Assembly: GCA_019745415.1 (NCBI GenBank)
Contig: JAIETF010000008.1
Coordinates: 62,001-126,000, forward strand
Source: Candidatus Obscuribacterales bacterium
GTDB taxonomy: Bacteria > Cyanobacteriota > Vampirovibrionia > Obscuribacterales > Obscuribacteraceae
Direction of reading: 5' to 3'
Length of the DNA stretch: 64,000 bases
Shown here: positions 7,817-15,615 of the stretch, piece after piece
Numbering within the stretch: position 1 is the stretch's first letter
Layout of the letters: each line of letters begins with the position of its first letter
Program-made: the position numbers and the translations under genes
The notes under the pieces: generated by a model
What the model saw: only the letters and a program-made list of their open reading frames with translations
What the model was told of the DNA's origin: nothing
Database searches by the model: none

Positions 7817-9421
7817 ATGTACAGACCAAAAAAAGACAACACTTTGCCTCCTCTCAGGATGGATCCGCTCTCGCGGATGCCTGATGTAGAACATTTGACC
7901 GAGGCTTTGGACCAGGCTCGAAACAACGAGGGGCGTCTGGTGGAATTGACCTGGCCTAAGCCGGGGCAAAATTTGCAGCTCTTGCTCACAGTCATCTTCA
8001 TTGCCGGGGGCGGCGATCCACTCTGGACTTTTGGTGAGCGTGAAATTCGTCAACCTATCAATGAACTTTGGCGTTATGCTTCCGGTGATCCTACCTTGAT
8101 TTATAATCTGGTTTTGGCTGAGTGCACCGGTGAGGTCGTCGCCAATGACGATGAGTCCCAGCAGGTGGTCCTCGACGCCTCTAAATTTACTTCCAATACA
8201 ACAAGCTCCTACAGCACTTCTCTGCTTGGCATGCAGGCTACATCGGGCACTCGCTATCCGGTGGTGAATTCCAGCAAGTCGTCGCGCGATGCCACTATGG
8301 AAGGGCAGCTTGAAGACATGTCCATTCCCAACCTCTTGCAATCAATCGTGATGGCAAAAATGACCGGACGTCTATTTGTTGATGCCGGAAATGCTGCTTC
8401 AGAACTCTTCTTTGAAGATGGTGTGCTCTTGCATGCCAGCGCTCTCGATGTAGCTGGAGATCAGGCTCTTATGGAACTGGTCACTTGGGAAAAGGGTAAG
8501 TTCTACTTCTATCGTGACGAGAAAACAATTCAGCGCACCATCGCTCGTAGGCTCGATGCCATACTGATGGAAGGTATCACGCTGCTGGACCAGAGTAAGT
8601 TCCTAATGGAACAGGGACTTAAAATGGAGTCGTATCTGGATAAGAAGTATCCCAATCTTAGCGAGTCGGAGTTCGATGGTCGCGTCAGTGCTGGAGCGCC
8701 TGTTCCTGCCGAATTACAGAAACAATTTTATATAGCCCTTGATGGTTGTACCAGTTTGTTTGATCTATTGCGTCGTAAGCCAATGGTCAAGAAAGACTGG
8801 GTCGCTATTATTTTCAACCTGGTACAGTGCGATCTAATTACTATTTCAAAGAAGCCTTCCAAGATAGACAAAACCTCTTTCCTTGAGTCTTCCCTAATCG
8901 ATAAAGCCGCTATAGAAAGGGTGCGCACTCTTCTTGCTCGCCCTGAGACCGGCATTGTTTCATACCCTAATTTTCACTTCTTCCTTGATCAAGAATTCAC
9001 TCGTTATCAGTTATATAAGGTACCTTGCTCTCTAATTGTGTTTGAATTGCGAATGCTGCTACCAAATAGTCTTGAACCGCTGTCGATACCAGCAATGAAA
9101 GAAGCCGCTTCTCGTATTCGACTGATGCTTAGTCCATTGGACGTGCTTGCTCATTTTGAGACTATCTCATATGCAATTTTGCTGCCGAGCACCGAGCCGG
9201 CCTCCGCTGCAATGCTGGCTCATAGAATTCTCGAGAATCTTCGTGGTCCCTTGCTGCCAGGTGTCGATAATCTGGCAATGGCCTTTGGCGTAGCTGGGAT
9301 GCCTGATGATTGCAAAGATATGGGTCTTTTGGTCAGTGCTGCCAAGGCTTCAAAACTTGTGGCTCAAAGAAATAACTATCCCATTGTGATGTTCAAGGAT
9401 ATGCAGGCTCCCAACGCCTGA
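7817..9421 (+). CDS. DUF4388 (PATAN) protein with degenerate GGDEF-like C-terminus
   Basis: The 534-residue protein has an N-terminal region of unknown type (1-120), a Ser/Thr-rich linker, and a DUF4388/PATAN domain at about 161-255. The DUF4388 domain is recognisable from MEGQLEDMSIPNLLQS, TGRLFV and LFFEDGVLLHASA. A central helical region follows, then a C-terminal module (about 395-530) with the strand pattern of a GGDEF domain. The signature position reads FETIS rather than GGDEF, so cyclase activity is unlikely. DUF4388 proteins occur in bacterial two-component and gliding-type signalling, so a regulatory scaffold role is inferred. No clear ribosome binding site precedes the ATG at 7817. 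The gene appears monocistronic. Confidence 0.75.
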   Translation: MYRPKKDNTLPPLRMDPLSRMPDVEHLTEALDQARNNEGRLVELTWPKPGQNLQLLLTVIFIAGGGDPLWTFGEREIRQPINELWRYASGDPTLIYNLVLAECTGEVVANDDESQQVVLDASKFTSNTTSSYSTSLLGMQATSGTRYPVVNSSKSSRDATMEGQLEDMSIPNLLQSIVMAKMTGRLFVDAGNAASELFFEDGVLLHASALDVAGDQALMELVTWEKGKFYFYRDEKTIQRTIARRLDAILMEGITLLDQSKFLMEQGLKMESYLDKKYPNLSESEFDGRVSAGAPVPAELQKQFYIALDGCTSLFDLLRRKPMVKKDWVAIIFNLVQCDLITISKKPSKIDKTSFLESSLIDKAAIERVRTLLARPETGIVSYPNFHFFLDQEFTRYQLYKVPCSLIVFELRMLLPNSLEPLSIPAMKEAASRIRLMLSPLDVLAHFETISYAILLPSTEPASAAMLAHRILENLRGPLLPGVDNLAMAFGVAGMPDDCKDMGLLVSAAKASKLVAQRNNYPIVMFKDMQAPNA

Positions 9422-9424
9422 GAC

Positions 9425-9441
9425 TTATCTTGACTAGATAA
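9425..9441 (+). terminator. Weak hairpin after DUF4388 gene
   Basis: TTATCT (9425-9430) and AGATAA (9436-9441) form a six-pair A/T-rich stem with a five-base loop, starting 3 nt after the stop codon. There is no proper T-run. It may aid termination but is weak. Confidence 0.25.
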
Positions 9442-9468
9442 ATTTCGACTTACCCTCTCTAAATCTTT

Positions 9469-9521
9469 CTTGCTTGTTGTTGATGCCCTTGTGAGGGGAG
9501 CCTTAACAACTAAGCAAGGAG
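9469..9521 (+). promoter_or_regulatory. Leader hairpin overlapping the subtilase ribosome binding site
   Basis: CTTGCTTGTTGTT (9469-9481) pairs with AACAACTAAGCAAG (9505-9518), leaving one bulged base. An inner CCCT/AGGG stem sits at 9486-9489 and 9494-9497. The 3' arm covers the first bases of the AAGGAG ribosome binding site (9516-9521), 10 nt before the ATG at 9532. Folding would therefore partly hide the ribosome binding site, which suggests translational control such as an RNA thermometer or protein-binding leader. No known riboswitch consensus is recognised. Confidence 0.5.
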
Positions 9522-9531
9522 TAATTCTTAT

Positions 9532-10878
9532 ATGTTTCGCAGGAAAGTTTCAGTTTTTGTTGCAGGTATTCTTGCTCTTTCGTCCAGTTTGCCGGCTCTT
9601 TGCGCAGATATACAGCTAAAGAATCCGACTAACAAACCTTTCAATAGACCCAAAGTACAAGCGCCAACTTGGCAGGACGATATTTTACTAGTCATGCCTG
9701 ATATGAAGGCTGATAAAGACGAAGTAAACGAAGCTCTTCAAGATGTTCACGGTACAGTAGTGGCTACGCTTGGTGACGCGCGACTGAAGATGCTAGTAGT
9801 GAAATGCGAAAAGGGTCAGTTTGCCAAAACTGAAGAAAAATTGACTAAAGACAAGAAGCATTTCAAGGCTATAGGAAGAAATTATAGATTCGCTGCCAAT
9901 GTCGTTCCCAACGATCCAAAGTTTCCGAACAGTTGGCACTTGACCGCAATGAATTGCCCAAAGGCCTGGGACACATCCAAAGGCGGTGCCAAAATCGCAG
10001 TTCTTGATTCGGGCTGTCAGGCTGCTGTTGCTGACCTCTCTGGCAAGATTGAGAAGGGGTTTGATGCAAATACACCGGCGGCGAAAGCTCTTGGTGCGAT
10101 ACTAATGGCTTCTGGCAGCCTACCTGGAGTTACTGATCTGGCTGGAGCTATTGCTGCTGAGGCTTCATCAGGGGCTAATACCGATCAGAATGGTCACGGG
10201 ACATGGGTTGCATCAGCTGCTGTTGCTGCCATGAATAATAATGCCGTCACGGCAGGAATTGCTCCTAGTTCAACAGTTTATCCAATTAGAATTGCTGATG
10301 CTGCATATGGTGGCACTGCAATGACCGATGATCTTTCAGTCGCTTGCGCCATGTTCAAGGTTTTTACATCGGGAGCGAGAATAGTCAATCTGTCGTATGG
10401 CGGACCATATTATGGCTTTCATAATCCGGCAATTCATGCTCCTTTGCATCAAATTTTCTCAGAGTTCTATTATGCAAGGCAGGGCTTGATTTTTCTGTCA
10501 GCCGGCAATGATGCCATGTTTGATGGTACTCCCAATTGTCCTTACATAAATATGGTTTCTGCGATAGACAGCAGCGGCACTCTTGCTAACTTTTCCAACT
10601 ATGGGACTATGGTAGATTTCACCGCTCCTGGTAAAGGAATAGTGGTTACCGATGTGAATGGTTCAGATAAGACAGTGGATGGCACTTCTTTCTCCAGTCC
10701 GATTGTAGCTGGTGTCGCCGCTCTGATACTCAGCAAGAATCCGCTTCTTCCTAATGTGGCAGTGGAGCAAATCTTGCGCAAAAGCTGTGTCAACTCTACA
10801 CCTGGTTGGAATCCTTATTTCGGCTGGGGGATGCCTGACGCTAAAAAGGCAGTGGAGATGGCTACGCTCGGACTCTAG
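9532..10878 (+). CDS. Secreted subtilisin-like serine protease (peptidase S8)
   Basis: The 448-residue preproprotein has a signal peptide (1-25, ending PALCA) and an I9-like inhibitory propeptide (about 49-121). The S8 catalytic domain (about 135-445) has the complete triad: Asp159 in VLDSG, His222 in NGHGTWVA and Ser386 in DGTSFSSP, with the oxyanion Asn326 in SAGND. It should be exported and self-activated by propeptide cleavage. The ATG has AAGGAG ten bases upstream inside a predicted hairpin. The gene is flanked by its own terminator and appears monocistronic. Confidence 0.93.
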   Translation: MFRRKVSVFVAGILALSSSLPALCADIQLKNPTNKPFNRPKVQAPTWQDDILLVMPDMKADKDEVNEALQDVHGTVVATLGDARLKMLVVKCEKGQFAKTEEKLTKDKKHFKAIGRNYRFAANVVPNDPKFPNSWHLTAMNCPKAWDTSKGGAKIAVLDSGCQAAVADLSGKIEKGFDANTPAAKALGAILMASGSLPGVTDLAGAIAAEASSGANTDQNGHGTWVASAAVAAMNNNAVTAGIAPSSTVYPIRIADAAYGGTAMTDDLSVACAMFKVFTSGARIVNLSYGGPYYGFHNPAIHAPLHQIFSEFYYARQGLIFLSAGNDAMFDGTPNCPYINMVSAIDSSGTLANFSNYGTMVDFTAPGKGIVVTDVNGSDKTVDGTSFSSPIVAGVAALILSKNPLLPNVAVEQILRKSCVNSTPGWNPYFGWGMPDAKKAVEMATLGL

Positions 10879-10904
10879 TTGTTTTTCCCGTGAGAGACGC
10901 CAGC

Positions 10905-10930
10905 AGAGGAGGGCTTCGTTGCCCTCCTCT
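10905..10930 (+). terminator. Hairpin terminator of the subtilase gene
   Basis: A perfect 10-bp stem, AGAGGAGGGC (10905-10914) with GCCCTCCTCT (10921-10930), closes a TTCGTT loop about 25 nt after the subtilase stop. The following TTGCATT is only weakly T-rich, so it may be an imperfect intrinsic terminator. Confidence 0.6.
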
Positions 10931-10980
10931 TTGCATTGGCAGCTTGACTCCATCGGAGCGATAAAGTTTTGAAGCAAAGA

Positions 10981-11010
10981 ATCGGTATTTCAAAACTAAC
11001 CGATATCGGT
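10981..11010. promoter_or_regulatory. Palindromic operator candidate ACCGATATCGGT plus extra half-site
   Basis: A perfect 12-bp palindrome, ACCGATATCGGT, lies at 10999-11010, with another ATCGGT half-site at 10981-10986. This is about 90 nt upstream of the transposase-like regulator gene (ATG at 11102). The same CCGATATCGG core recurs at 13800-13809 upstream of the TadE gene. Half-sites also flank the gap after the transposase-like gene (ACCGAT 12405-12410, ATCGGT 12457-12462). A dimeric DNA-binding protein site is the natural reading. Confidence 0.45.
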
Positions 11011-11101
11011 CTGTTTTGTGCAGTTAAATTCTCAAGGAATTTTTGAACTTTTTCACCTCCAATTACGTTTATACATATGTAAGCGTTCGGAGGCTATCAA
11101 T

Positions 11102-12403
11102 ATGAAATCTGACGATTTGGATCGTTTCAGTCGCCTTAAGCTCTTCCTTTCCGAAGAATATGTAGGGCGACGTCAGTATCTTCTTGATAAGTTCAATTGC
11201 CATTATCCTGATGAACTTTCATGCTGGAGATCTGTGATCTCCCAACTGAGATCATTTGATTTACTGAATTGTAGAATTTGTGGTTCTTCTGACGTGATTG
11301 TTTCTGATGACTTTAGACGTCTTTTCTGTCAAGACTGCGCTTTAGAAAGTCGTTCTACTGCGGGTACTTTTTTTCATGGTGTAAGGAAAGTTAGAGCCTG
11401 GCTATTCGCAATCTGGATATCTGAGCATGGCTTTTATGTGAGTTCGAAGTGGTTTGCTTCAGCTTTGTTGATATCTCAGTCTTCGGCGCTTCACATCATT
11501 AAGTCCACTCTTCTTGCTGCGGAAAGAAACTTTGATGCTGCCGCTTTTCTTGAAGTGCCTCTTTTAAATTTAAGTCGCTACTTTTCGAAGCGCTCAATAC
11601 TGACTCCTGCTATGCTCAAGCCAAGTCAGGAATTAGAAGATGTCTACAGCAATTACGCTGAGGGCAGTAAAGATGAAGCCGGGAAAGGTGCAGAGTCTGG
11701 AGACCGTTATGATTCTGAGATTGTCGATGTGGAGGTTGAGCCTATCGACGCAGCTATTAAGTGTAGCCCTAATTCCAAGTTTGAATCGGAATTCTTATCA
11801 GCACTGGCTCCCTCGTCTCCTTTGGGTGACTGCGAGTTTTCTTCAACAATTAGTTCCGCTAATGAAACTCTTAGCGCCGATGCCGCAGTGCCTGTCTCTG
11901 AAAATCACAGTTTGTCATCTGTCTACTACTCATTAGGCTCCACTCCACTTACAGTTGATCAAATCTCCGCAATCACTGGATTGGAATGGCAGGCGATTCT
12001 AGCGGCATTGACAGAACTTGAATTTGATGGACTCGTGATTGGTCTGGCAGGAGGAGCGTATATCTTGAGTAATGATAACGTGGACGGTGTTGTGTTGAGT
12101 TCTGAGAAAATGGCAGGTGAACAATCTCAGCAGTTTGAAGCTGAAGAAAATGCCCCAAACCCAGACTCTCGCGAGAATTTCTACATATCGGCACGATGCT
12201 TTTTTCGAGTGATTCTTGATATAGCGCATGGCGTGAGCCGCAAATACATGTCTCTCTATCTCGCTTGTGCCAATTATCTCGTCATTGGTGATTTAGATGA
12301 AAACTTCATGGAGATTTGTCTGCGTGCTGGATATCTTGGCCGCAAGGTTCTTAGGTCTTATATTGCGCCAGCCATTCTGGAATTCGCCCCGCTAGAGTCT
12401 TAA
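11102..12403 (+). CDS. Zinc-ribbon / winged-helix protein derived from an IS1595 (ISXO2-like) transposase
   Basis: This 433-residue protein starts at the ATG at 11102, which has CGGAGG 8 nt upstream. Cys57, Cys60, Cys76 and Cys79 form a CX2C-X15-CX2C zinc ribbon. It is followed by a segment (STAGTFFHGVRKVRAWLFAI) like the N-terminal part of IS1595/ISXO2 transposases. Near the C-terminus, HGVSRKYMSLYLACANY resembles the tail of the same transposases. Between them, where the DDE catalytic core belongs, there is instead an acidic linker and a winged-helix-like module (about 268-320; PLTVDQISAITGL then LTELEFDGLV) similar to the DprA C-terminal domain. Transposition activity is therefore unlikely; a DNA-binding regulator is inferred. 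No terminal inverted repeats or target duplications were seen around it. Confidence 0.6.
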   Translation: MKSDDLDRFSRLKLFLSEEYVGRRQYLLDKFNCHYPDELSCWRSVISQLRSFDLLNCRICGSSDVIVSDDFRRLFCQDCALESRSTAGTFFHGVRKVRAWLFAIWISEHGFYVSSKWFASALLISQSSALHIIKSTLLAAERNFDAAAFLEVPLLNLSRYFSKRSILTPAMLKPSQELEDVYSNYAEGSKDEAGKGAESGDRYDSEIVDVEVEPIDAAIKCSPNSKFESEFLSALAPSSPLGDCEFSSTISSANETLSADAAVPVSENHSLSSVYYSLGSTPLTVDQISAITGLEWQAILAALTELEFDGLVIGLAGGAYILSNDNVDGVVLSSEKMAGEQSQQFEAEENAPNPDSRENFYISARCFFRVILDIAHGVSRKYMSLYLACANYLVIGDLDENFMEICLRAGYLGRKVLRSYIAPAILEFAPLES

Positions 12404-12537
12404 GACCGATAGTAAGTATTGGTTCAAGATGATATTGCTAGTATTAGCGTCTTTAAATCGGTTTCTCTGACCTAATTTCTTGCATTGTCTCGTCTTTATT
12501 CTGTAAGTAAGACCAGTTGGCAAAGGTAAGTGCAATT

Positions 12538-13146
12538 ATGTTTTGGTCAATAAGAAAAAGAGAACTTCATTTTGATGTATACGCAATTTGTTTTCTTTCG
12601 ATGTTTCTTTGGCAGAGCAACGCACAAGCTGAGTTGGTTAGCTATCCATACGACTGGATGGTTGAGATAAAGAGTAAGCCCTTGATTCGCCAATTTCAGT
12701 TTTCCGGATCTCAGCTAAAGCAGGTCGAGAAGCTTGATATTCATTATCATCCGGCCAAAGATAGTGAGACAAAAACTCAATATGAGTATCTCTGGTATAG
12801 CAAGGGCAAGGCTCTCGGGCTTGAGAAAAATCGCAAATTTGATCTGCCTGAAGGCGAAGGTGTTGCAATTCGTGTTACTCATAGTGCAGTACCTACGGAA
12901 GGCGAAAAGAAGGCTTGTGCTGGCGGCATTCTTAGAGTTGCGCTGGATGCTTTCTTGAACAAGAATCCGGTGGTACAAGTAAGATTACCGCATTCCTCAT
13001 TTAACGAAATTGCCAATAGACTTGAAGAGCTAGGCATGCAGGTGGCTCCTGATAGTCCTGATGATTTTTCGGGTGGTTACAGTTCAAATCTGACTCTCTA
13101 TCTCTACTCAGAGCCAGATGGTTTGAAGAGAGTGCTATATAGATAG
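12538..13146 (+). CDS. Small exported protein of unknown function
   Basis: A 202-residue protein with an N-terminal signal peptide: a hydrophobic stretch YAICFLSMFLWQSNAQA with a likely AxA cleavage site. The mature part is mixed alpha/beta and polar, with no motif I recognise; two Cys residues are few enough that a disulfide protein is not obvious. I use the ATG at 12538 because AAAGG lies upstream. A TTG at 12517 would add seven residues. It is followed by a very long perfect hairpin shared with the convergent TadE gene. Confidence 0.6.
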   Translation: MFWSIRKRELHFDVYAICFLSMFLWQSNAQAELVSYPYDWMVEIKSKPLIRQFQFSGSQLKQVEKLDIHYHPAKDSETKTQYEYLWYSKGKALGLEKNRKFDLPEGEGVAIRVTHSAVPTEGEKKACAGGILRVALDAFLNKNPVVQVRLPHSSFNEIANRLEELGMQVAPDSPDDFSGGYSSNLTLYLYSEPDGLKRVLYR

Positions 13147-13161
13147 TTGAGTGCAAGTATC

Positions 13162-13208
13162 GGAATAGAAGAGAGGGTCTCTTTCAGGGAGACCCTCTCT
13201 TCTATTCC
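13162..13208. terminator. 20-bp perfect inverted repeat, bidirectional terminator
   Basis: Bases 13162-13181 are the exact reverse complement of 13189-13208 (20 pairs, 7-nt loop). The element lies between the convergent genes ending at 13146 (plus) and 13281 (minus). No T-run follows on either strand. It most likely halts transcription from both sides, though its length is unusual for an ordinary terminator. Confidence 0.6.
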
Positions 13209-13280
13209 AAAATCTTGGATAAAGTGTCAAGATTGAGTCGGAGTTCTTGAGTTTCTTTGGTAATTCGTCGTCTATGCGAA

Positions 13281-13757
13281 CTATCCTTCAGATTTCATGA
13301 CGTAGGTGATTGGCACTTTGTGGCTTGAACTGAGCGATACACCACCCATTATGGCTCCGACGAGAAAGGGCGGGTAGATATCTACGGTGGTTGTAATTGC
13401 AACATCCCCATCTATCGCGCCACCTATGCTGCTAGGAGGAATGTCGCGAACAGTTTCTACCGCCATTAGAGTGTTTCTTATCTTAGCTGGAAAATTTGTT
13501 GAATAGAGCTTTGTCGCAACAGAGAGTGCTCTTCTATAAGGGGCTTTATCTGGAGTAAGGTTTCTTGAATCTCCAAGAGAAAATTCGGATGGAGGACCAG
13601 ATGCGGCGGCTCTTGCGGCATCTCTGCAAATTGAGTCATTGATAGCGGCACCTATCGCCAGTATTCCAAGGTCAATTACGGTCAACACAACGGGCACCAG
13701 CAGTACTAGCGCACTTACTAGTTCTGCAACGCCTTGACCTCTATTTCTTCTTCTCAT
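13281..13757 (-). CDS. TadE-like pilus assembly protein
   Basis: The protein starts MRRRNRGQGVAELVSALVLL: a basic N-terminus, the Gly-Gln-Gly/Ala-Glu pattern and one hydrophobic helix. This is typical of TadE-type pseudopilins processed by a prepilin peptidase. The C-terminal part is a small beta-rich domain. TadE-like proteins are minor components of Flp/Tad pili. I use the ATG at 13757, which gives the usual TadE start. An ATG at 13814 would add 19 residues, has no ribosome binding site, and would place the CCGATATCGG palindrome inside the gene. No Tad ATPase or secretin is encoded nearby. Confidence 0.7.
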   Translation of the reverse strand: MRRRNRGQGVAELVSALVLLVPVVLTVIDLGILAIGAAINDSICRDAARAAASGPPSEFSLGDSRNLTPDKAPYRRALSVATKLYSTNFPAKIRNTLMAVETVRDIPPSSIGGAIDGDVAITTTVDIYPPFLVGAIMGGVSLSSSHKVPITYVMKSEG

Positions 13758-13796
13758 ATTGATTTGCCATTTTCGGAACTTTGGGTTTAACAAAAT

Positions 13797-13812
13797 GAAC
13801 CGATATCGGCTC
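13797..13812. promoter_or_regulatory. Palindromic operator candidate CCGATATCGG upstream of TadE gene
   Basis: The 10-bp perfect palindrome CCGATATCGG at 13800-13809 lies in the divergent region between the TadE gene (start 13757) and the pilin-like gene at 13867. It matches the core of the 12-bp palindrome at 10999-11010. If a protein binds here it could control both divergent pilus genes. Confidence 0.4.
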
Positions 13813-13866
13813 ATATTTAGCTATGGGGTACTGACGTCAAAATCTTGAATATTAGGACGATTATTC

Positions 13867-14520
13867 ATGCATCCCAAACGCTTAGAGAATTTGCTGAACT
13901 TGCTCCTAAATATCATCGCTATTTCAGTCTCCTATTGGCGTGAGACATATTTAGTTCAACTGCGCTTAATGAGGTCAAAGTCAATTGTGAGAGCTATACG
14001 AAGAAAGTCTGGGCATGCAACTAGCGAGTTTGCGGCTGCTCTGATAGTTTTGGTGACTTTTGTTTTTGCTCCATTGATCAATATTGGTATTGTTCCTATT
14101 AGGTATCTCATGGCACAAGGGGTTCTCACTGAGCTTTGTCACAGAGTGGTTCTTTCGGAGCGAAGGTCGGAAGCTATTGCTCTCTTCACAAACGAGTTAT
14201 GGTCTAAATCACTCCTTCAGAAGTGCGGAATAGAAGTCTCTAATGCCAAGATTGGGCTGACAGTTCTTGGTAAAGACAACAGCAAGCTCAATATTGTTGG
14301 TGCTGAGTTGATTCCGATTGAATGGTTGCCAGGCGGTAGTATGGAGGCTTCTGTTTTTAGCTTAGAAATATCAGCTGATTGCGCAATCGCTCCTTTGTTC
14401 CAAACTAGCCCTGGTTTACCGGGTTTCACTAGTCCAGTAGTTATGAAGCTTAAGGCTAGTTCGCCGTGGGAGAACTTTGGCATTGATCCAGTAACGCAGG
14501 AGTATTTCGTCAATGAATAG
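13867..14520 (+). CDS. TadE/TadF-like pilus protein
   Basis: The 217-residue protein has a basic stretch, then SGHATSEFAAALIVLVTFVF, a TadE-like signature (Glu after a short basic segment and a single hydrophobic helix at about 53-75). A secretion-exposed C-terminal domain follows. The N-terminal 34 residues contain an extra hydrophobic stretch, so translation might instead begin at the ATG at 13969. The ATG at 13867 has AGGA nine bases upstream. It overlaps the next gene by eight bases, indicating co-translation with the TadG-like protein. Confidence 0.65.
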   Translation: MHPKRLENLLNLLLNIIAISVSYWRETYLVQLRLMRSKSIVRAIRRKSGHATSEFAAALIVLVTFVFAPLINIGIVPIRYLMAQGVLTELCHRVVLSERRSEAIALFTNELWSKSLLQKCGIEVSNAKIGLTVLGKDNSKLNIVGAELIPIEWLPGGSMEASVFSLEISADCAIAPLFQTSPGLPGFTSPVVMKLKASSPWENFGIDPVTQEYFVNE

Positions 14521-15421
14521 ACAATGCCGCAGTTTAATCTGCAAGTTTATTCCTGTGTCTCCTACGAGAATGAGACGAGCAAGAGGATCAGTCTTGGTTC
14601 TAGGATCTTTCCTAATGATTTTTCTTGCTTTGGCTCTCTTGATTGGCTACAGCTATGGCGGCCTATTTTTTGAGCATAATCGACTTCAGGCTTCTGCTAA
14701 CGAAGTGGCTTTAGCTGGTGCACGCAAACTCAACGAGTTTGATCGACTTGGGCAGATGAATAATATGCTTGCTCGTTCTAGACAGTTGGTGTTTGAAGGA
14801 CGCAGGCAGTTGGAGGAAGCGAACGAGAAGTATCCAGGCATTGCTGCTCTTGCTGGTGAGCTTCTCGATGAGTCTCATGACTCGGCTGTTTTACTAGAAA
14901 GTCAAAGAAGTCTATTGAACGTTGTGGCCAGATCTGAGGCTAGTATCGCAGTGCAGCATAAGTTCGACGAAGTGAAAGGATCTTATGCCATGTTTCTTCC
15001 TTGGATGAAAGTGGAGGCTCCTGAACTTGCTGGTTATCAGTGTGGTCGCTGCAATGGTGTCGAGTCTAACGTAGAGTTAATCGGGACCTTGAGCGGATTA
15101 ACCAGTTTTGATAAGGAGCAGGGTTATGTTGTTGGTGAGCTGCATCCTTACTATAAGGGGCACATAAATGCCAAACTGAGCGGCCCTGATAGTGATTTGG
15201 ATTTCAAAATTTCAAGTCTGGCGGCCACGGTAAAGAGTTCCACTCCACCAGCTCGAATTATTCTGCCAGGTAATTTTCTTTCCATAGGTTCGGGTGAACT
15301 TCCATCGGTTTGCCGAGTCAAGCTTTGGCTGCCTGTCTCGACCGGTTATGGACCGTATGCCGGCGGAAAGATGAGTTGTGTCGGTGCTGCTGCTGCGACT
15401 GGTGGTCTGCCTCAGCAATAA
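14513..15421 (+). CDS. TadG-like pilus-associated membrane protein
   Basis: The 302-residue protein has a basic N-terminus ending RARGS, then a hydrophobic helix (about 26-50, LVLGSFLMIFLALALLIGYS). The sequence after it (NRLQASANEVALAGARKLNE) fits the TadG/von Willebrand-type Flp pilus subunit pattern in which a helix follows the membrane anchor ('A..D.AALAGA'). The rest is an exported domain with a CGRC pair at about 177-180. It overlaps the preceding gene by eight bases. Its function in pilus or surface assembly is inferred from family resemblance only. Confidence 0.6.
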   Translation: MNRQCRSLICKFIPVSPTRMRRARGSVLVLGSFLMIFLALALLIGYSYGGLFFEHNRLQASANEVALAGARKLNEFDRLGQMNNMLARSRQLVFEGRRQLEEANEKYPGIAALAGELLDESHDSAVLLESQRSLLNVVARSEASIAVQHKFDEVKGSYAMFLPWMKVEAPELAGYQCGRCNGVESNVELIGTLSGLTSFDKEQGYVVGELHPYYKGHINAKLSGPDSDLDFKISSLAATVKSSTPPARIILPGNFLSIGSGELPSVCRVKLWLPVSTGYGPYAGGKMSCVGAAAATGGLPQQ

Positions 15422-15615
15422 ATACAACAAATACAAGTTTCAATTCGGTGGCTCTTTTTGCCTTGGTAAAAAATAAATTCTTTGACTATTGAGCTGTATG
15501 TGTTTATTTATCCCTATGTGTTTGCTGATCCGGGTGCAATTATTTAAGCATCTGTGATTATTGAATTTGCTAAGGCTATTGAATTTGCTATGACTTTTGA
15601 TTGAGGTTTTGATGA

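Noticed and set aside
7802..8341. 179-residue antisense open frame over the DUF4388 gene
   Set aside because: It shadows the strongly supported plus-strand gene and has no family resemblance.
11102..12403. Active insertion sequence
   Set aside because: The DDE core is missing and no terminal inverted repeats or target-site duplications were seen.
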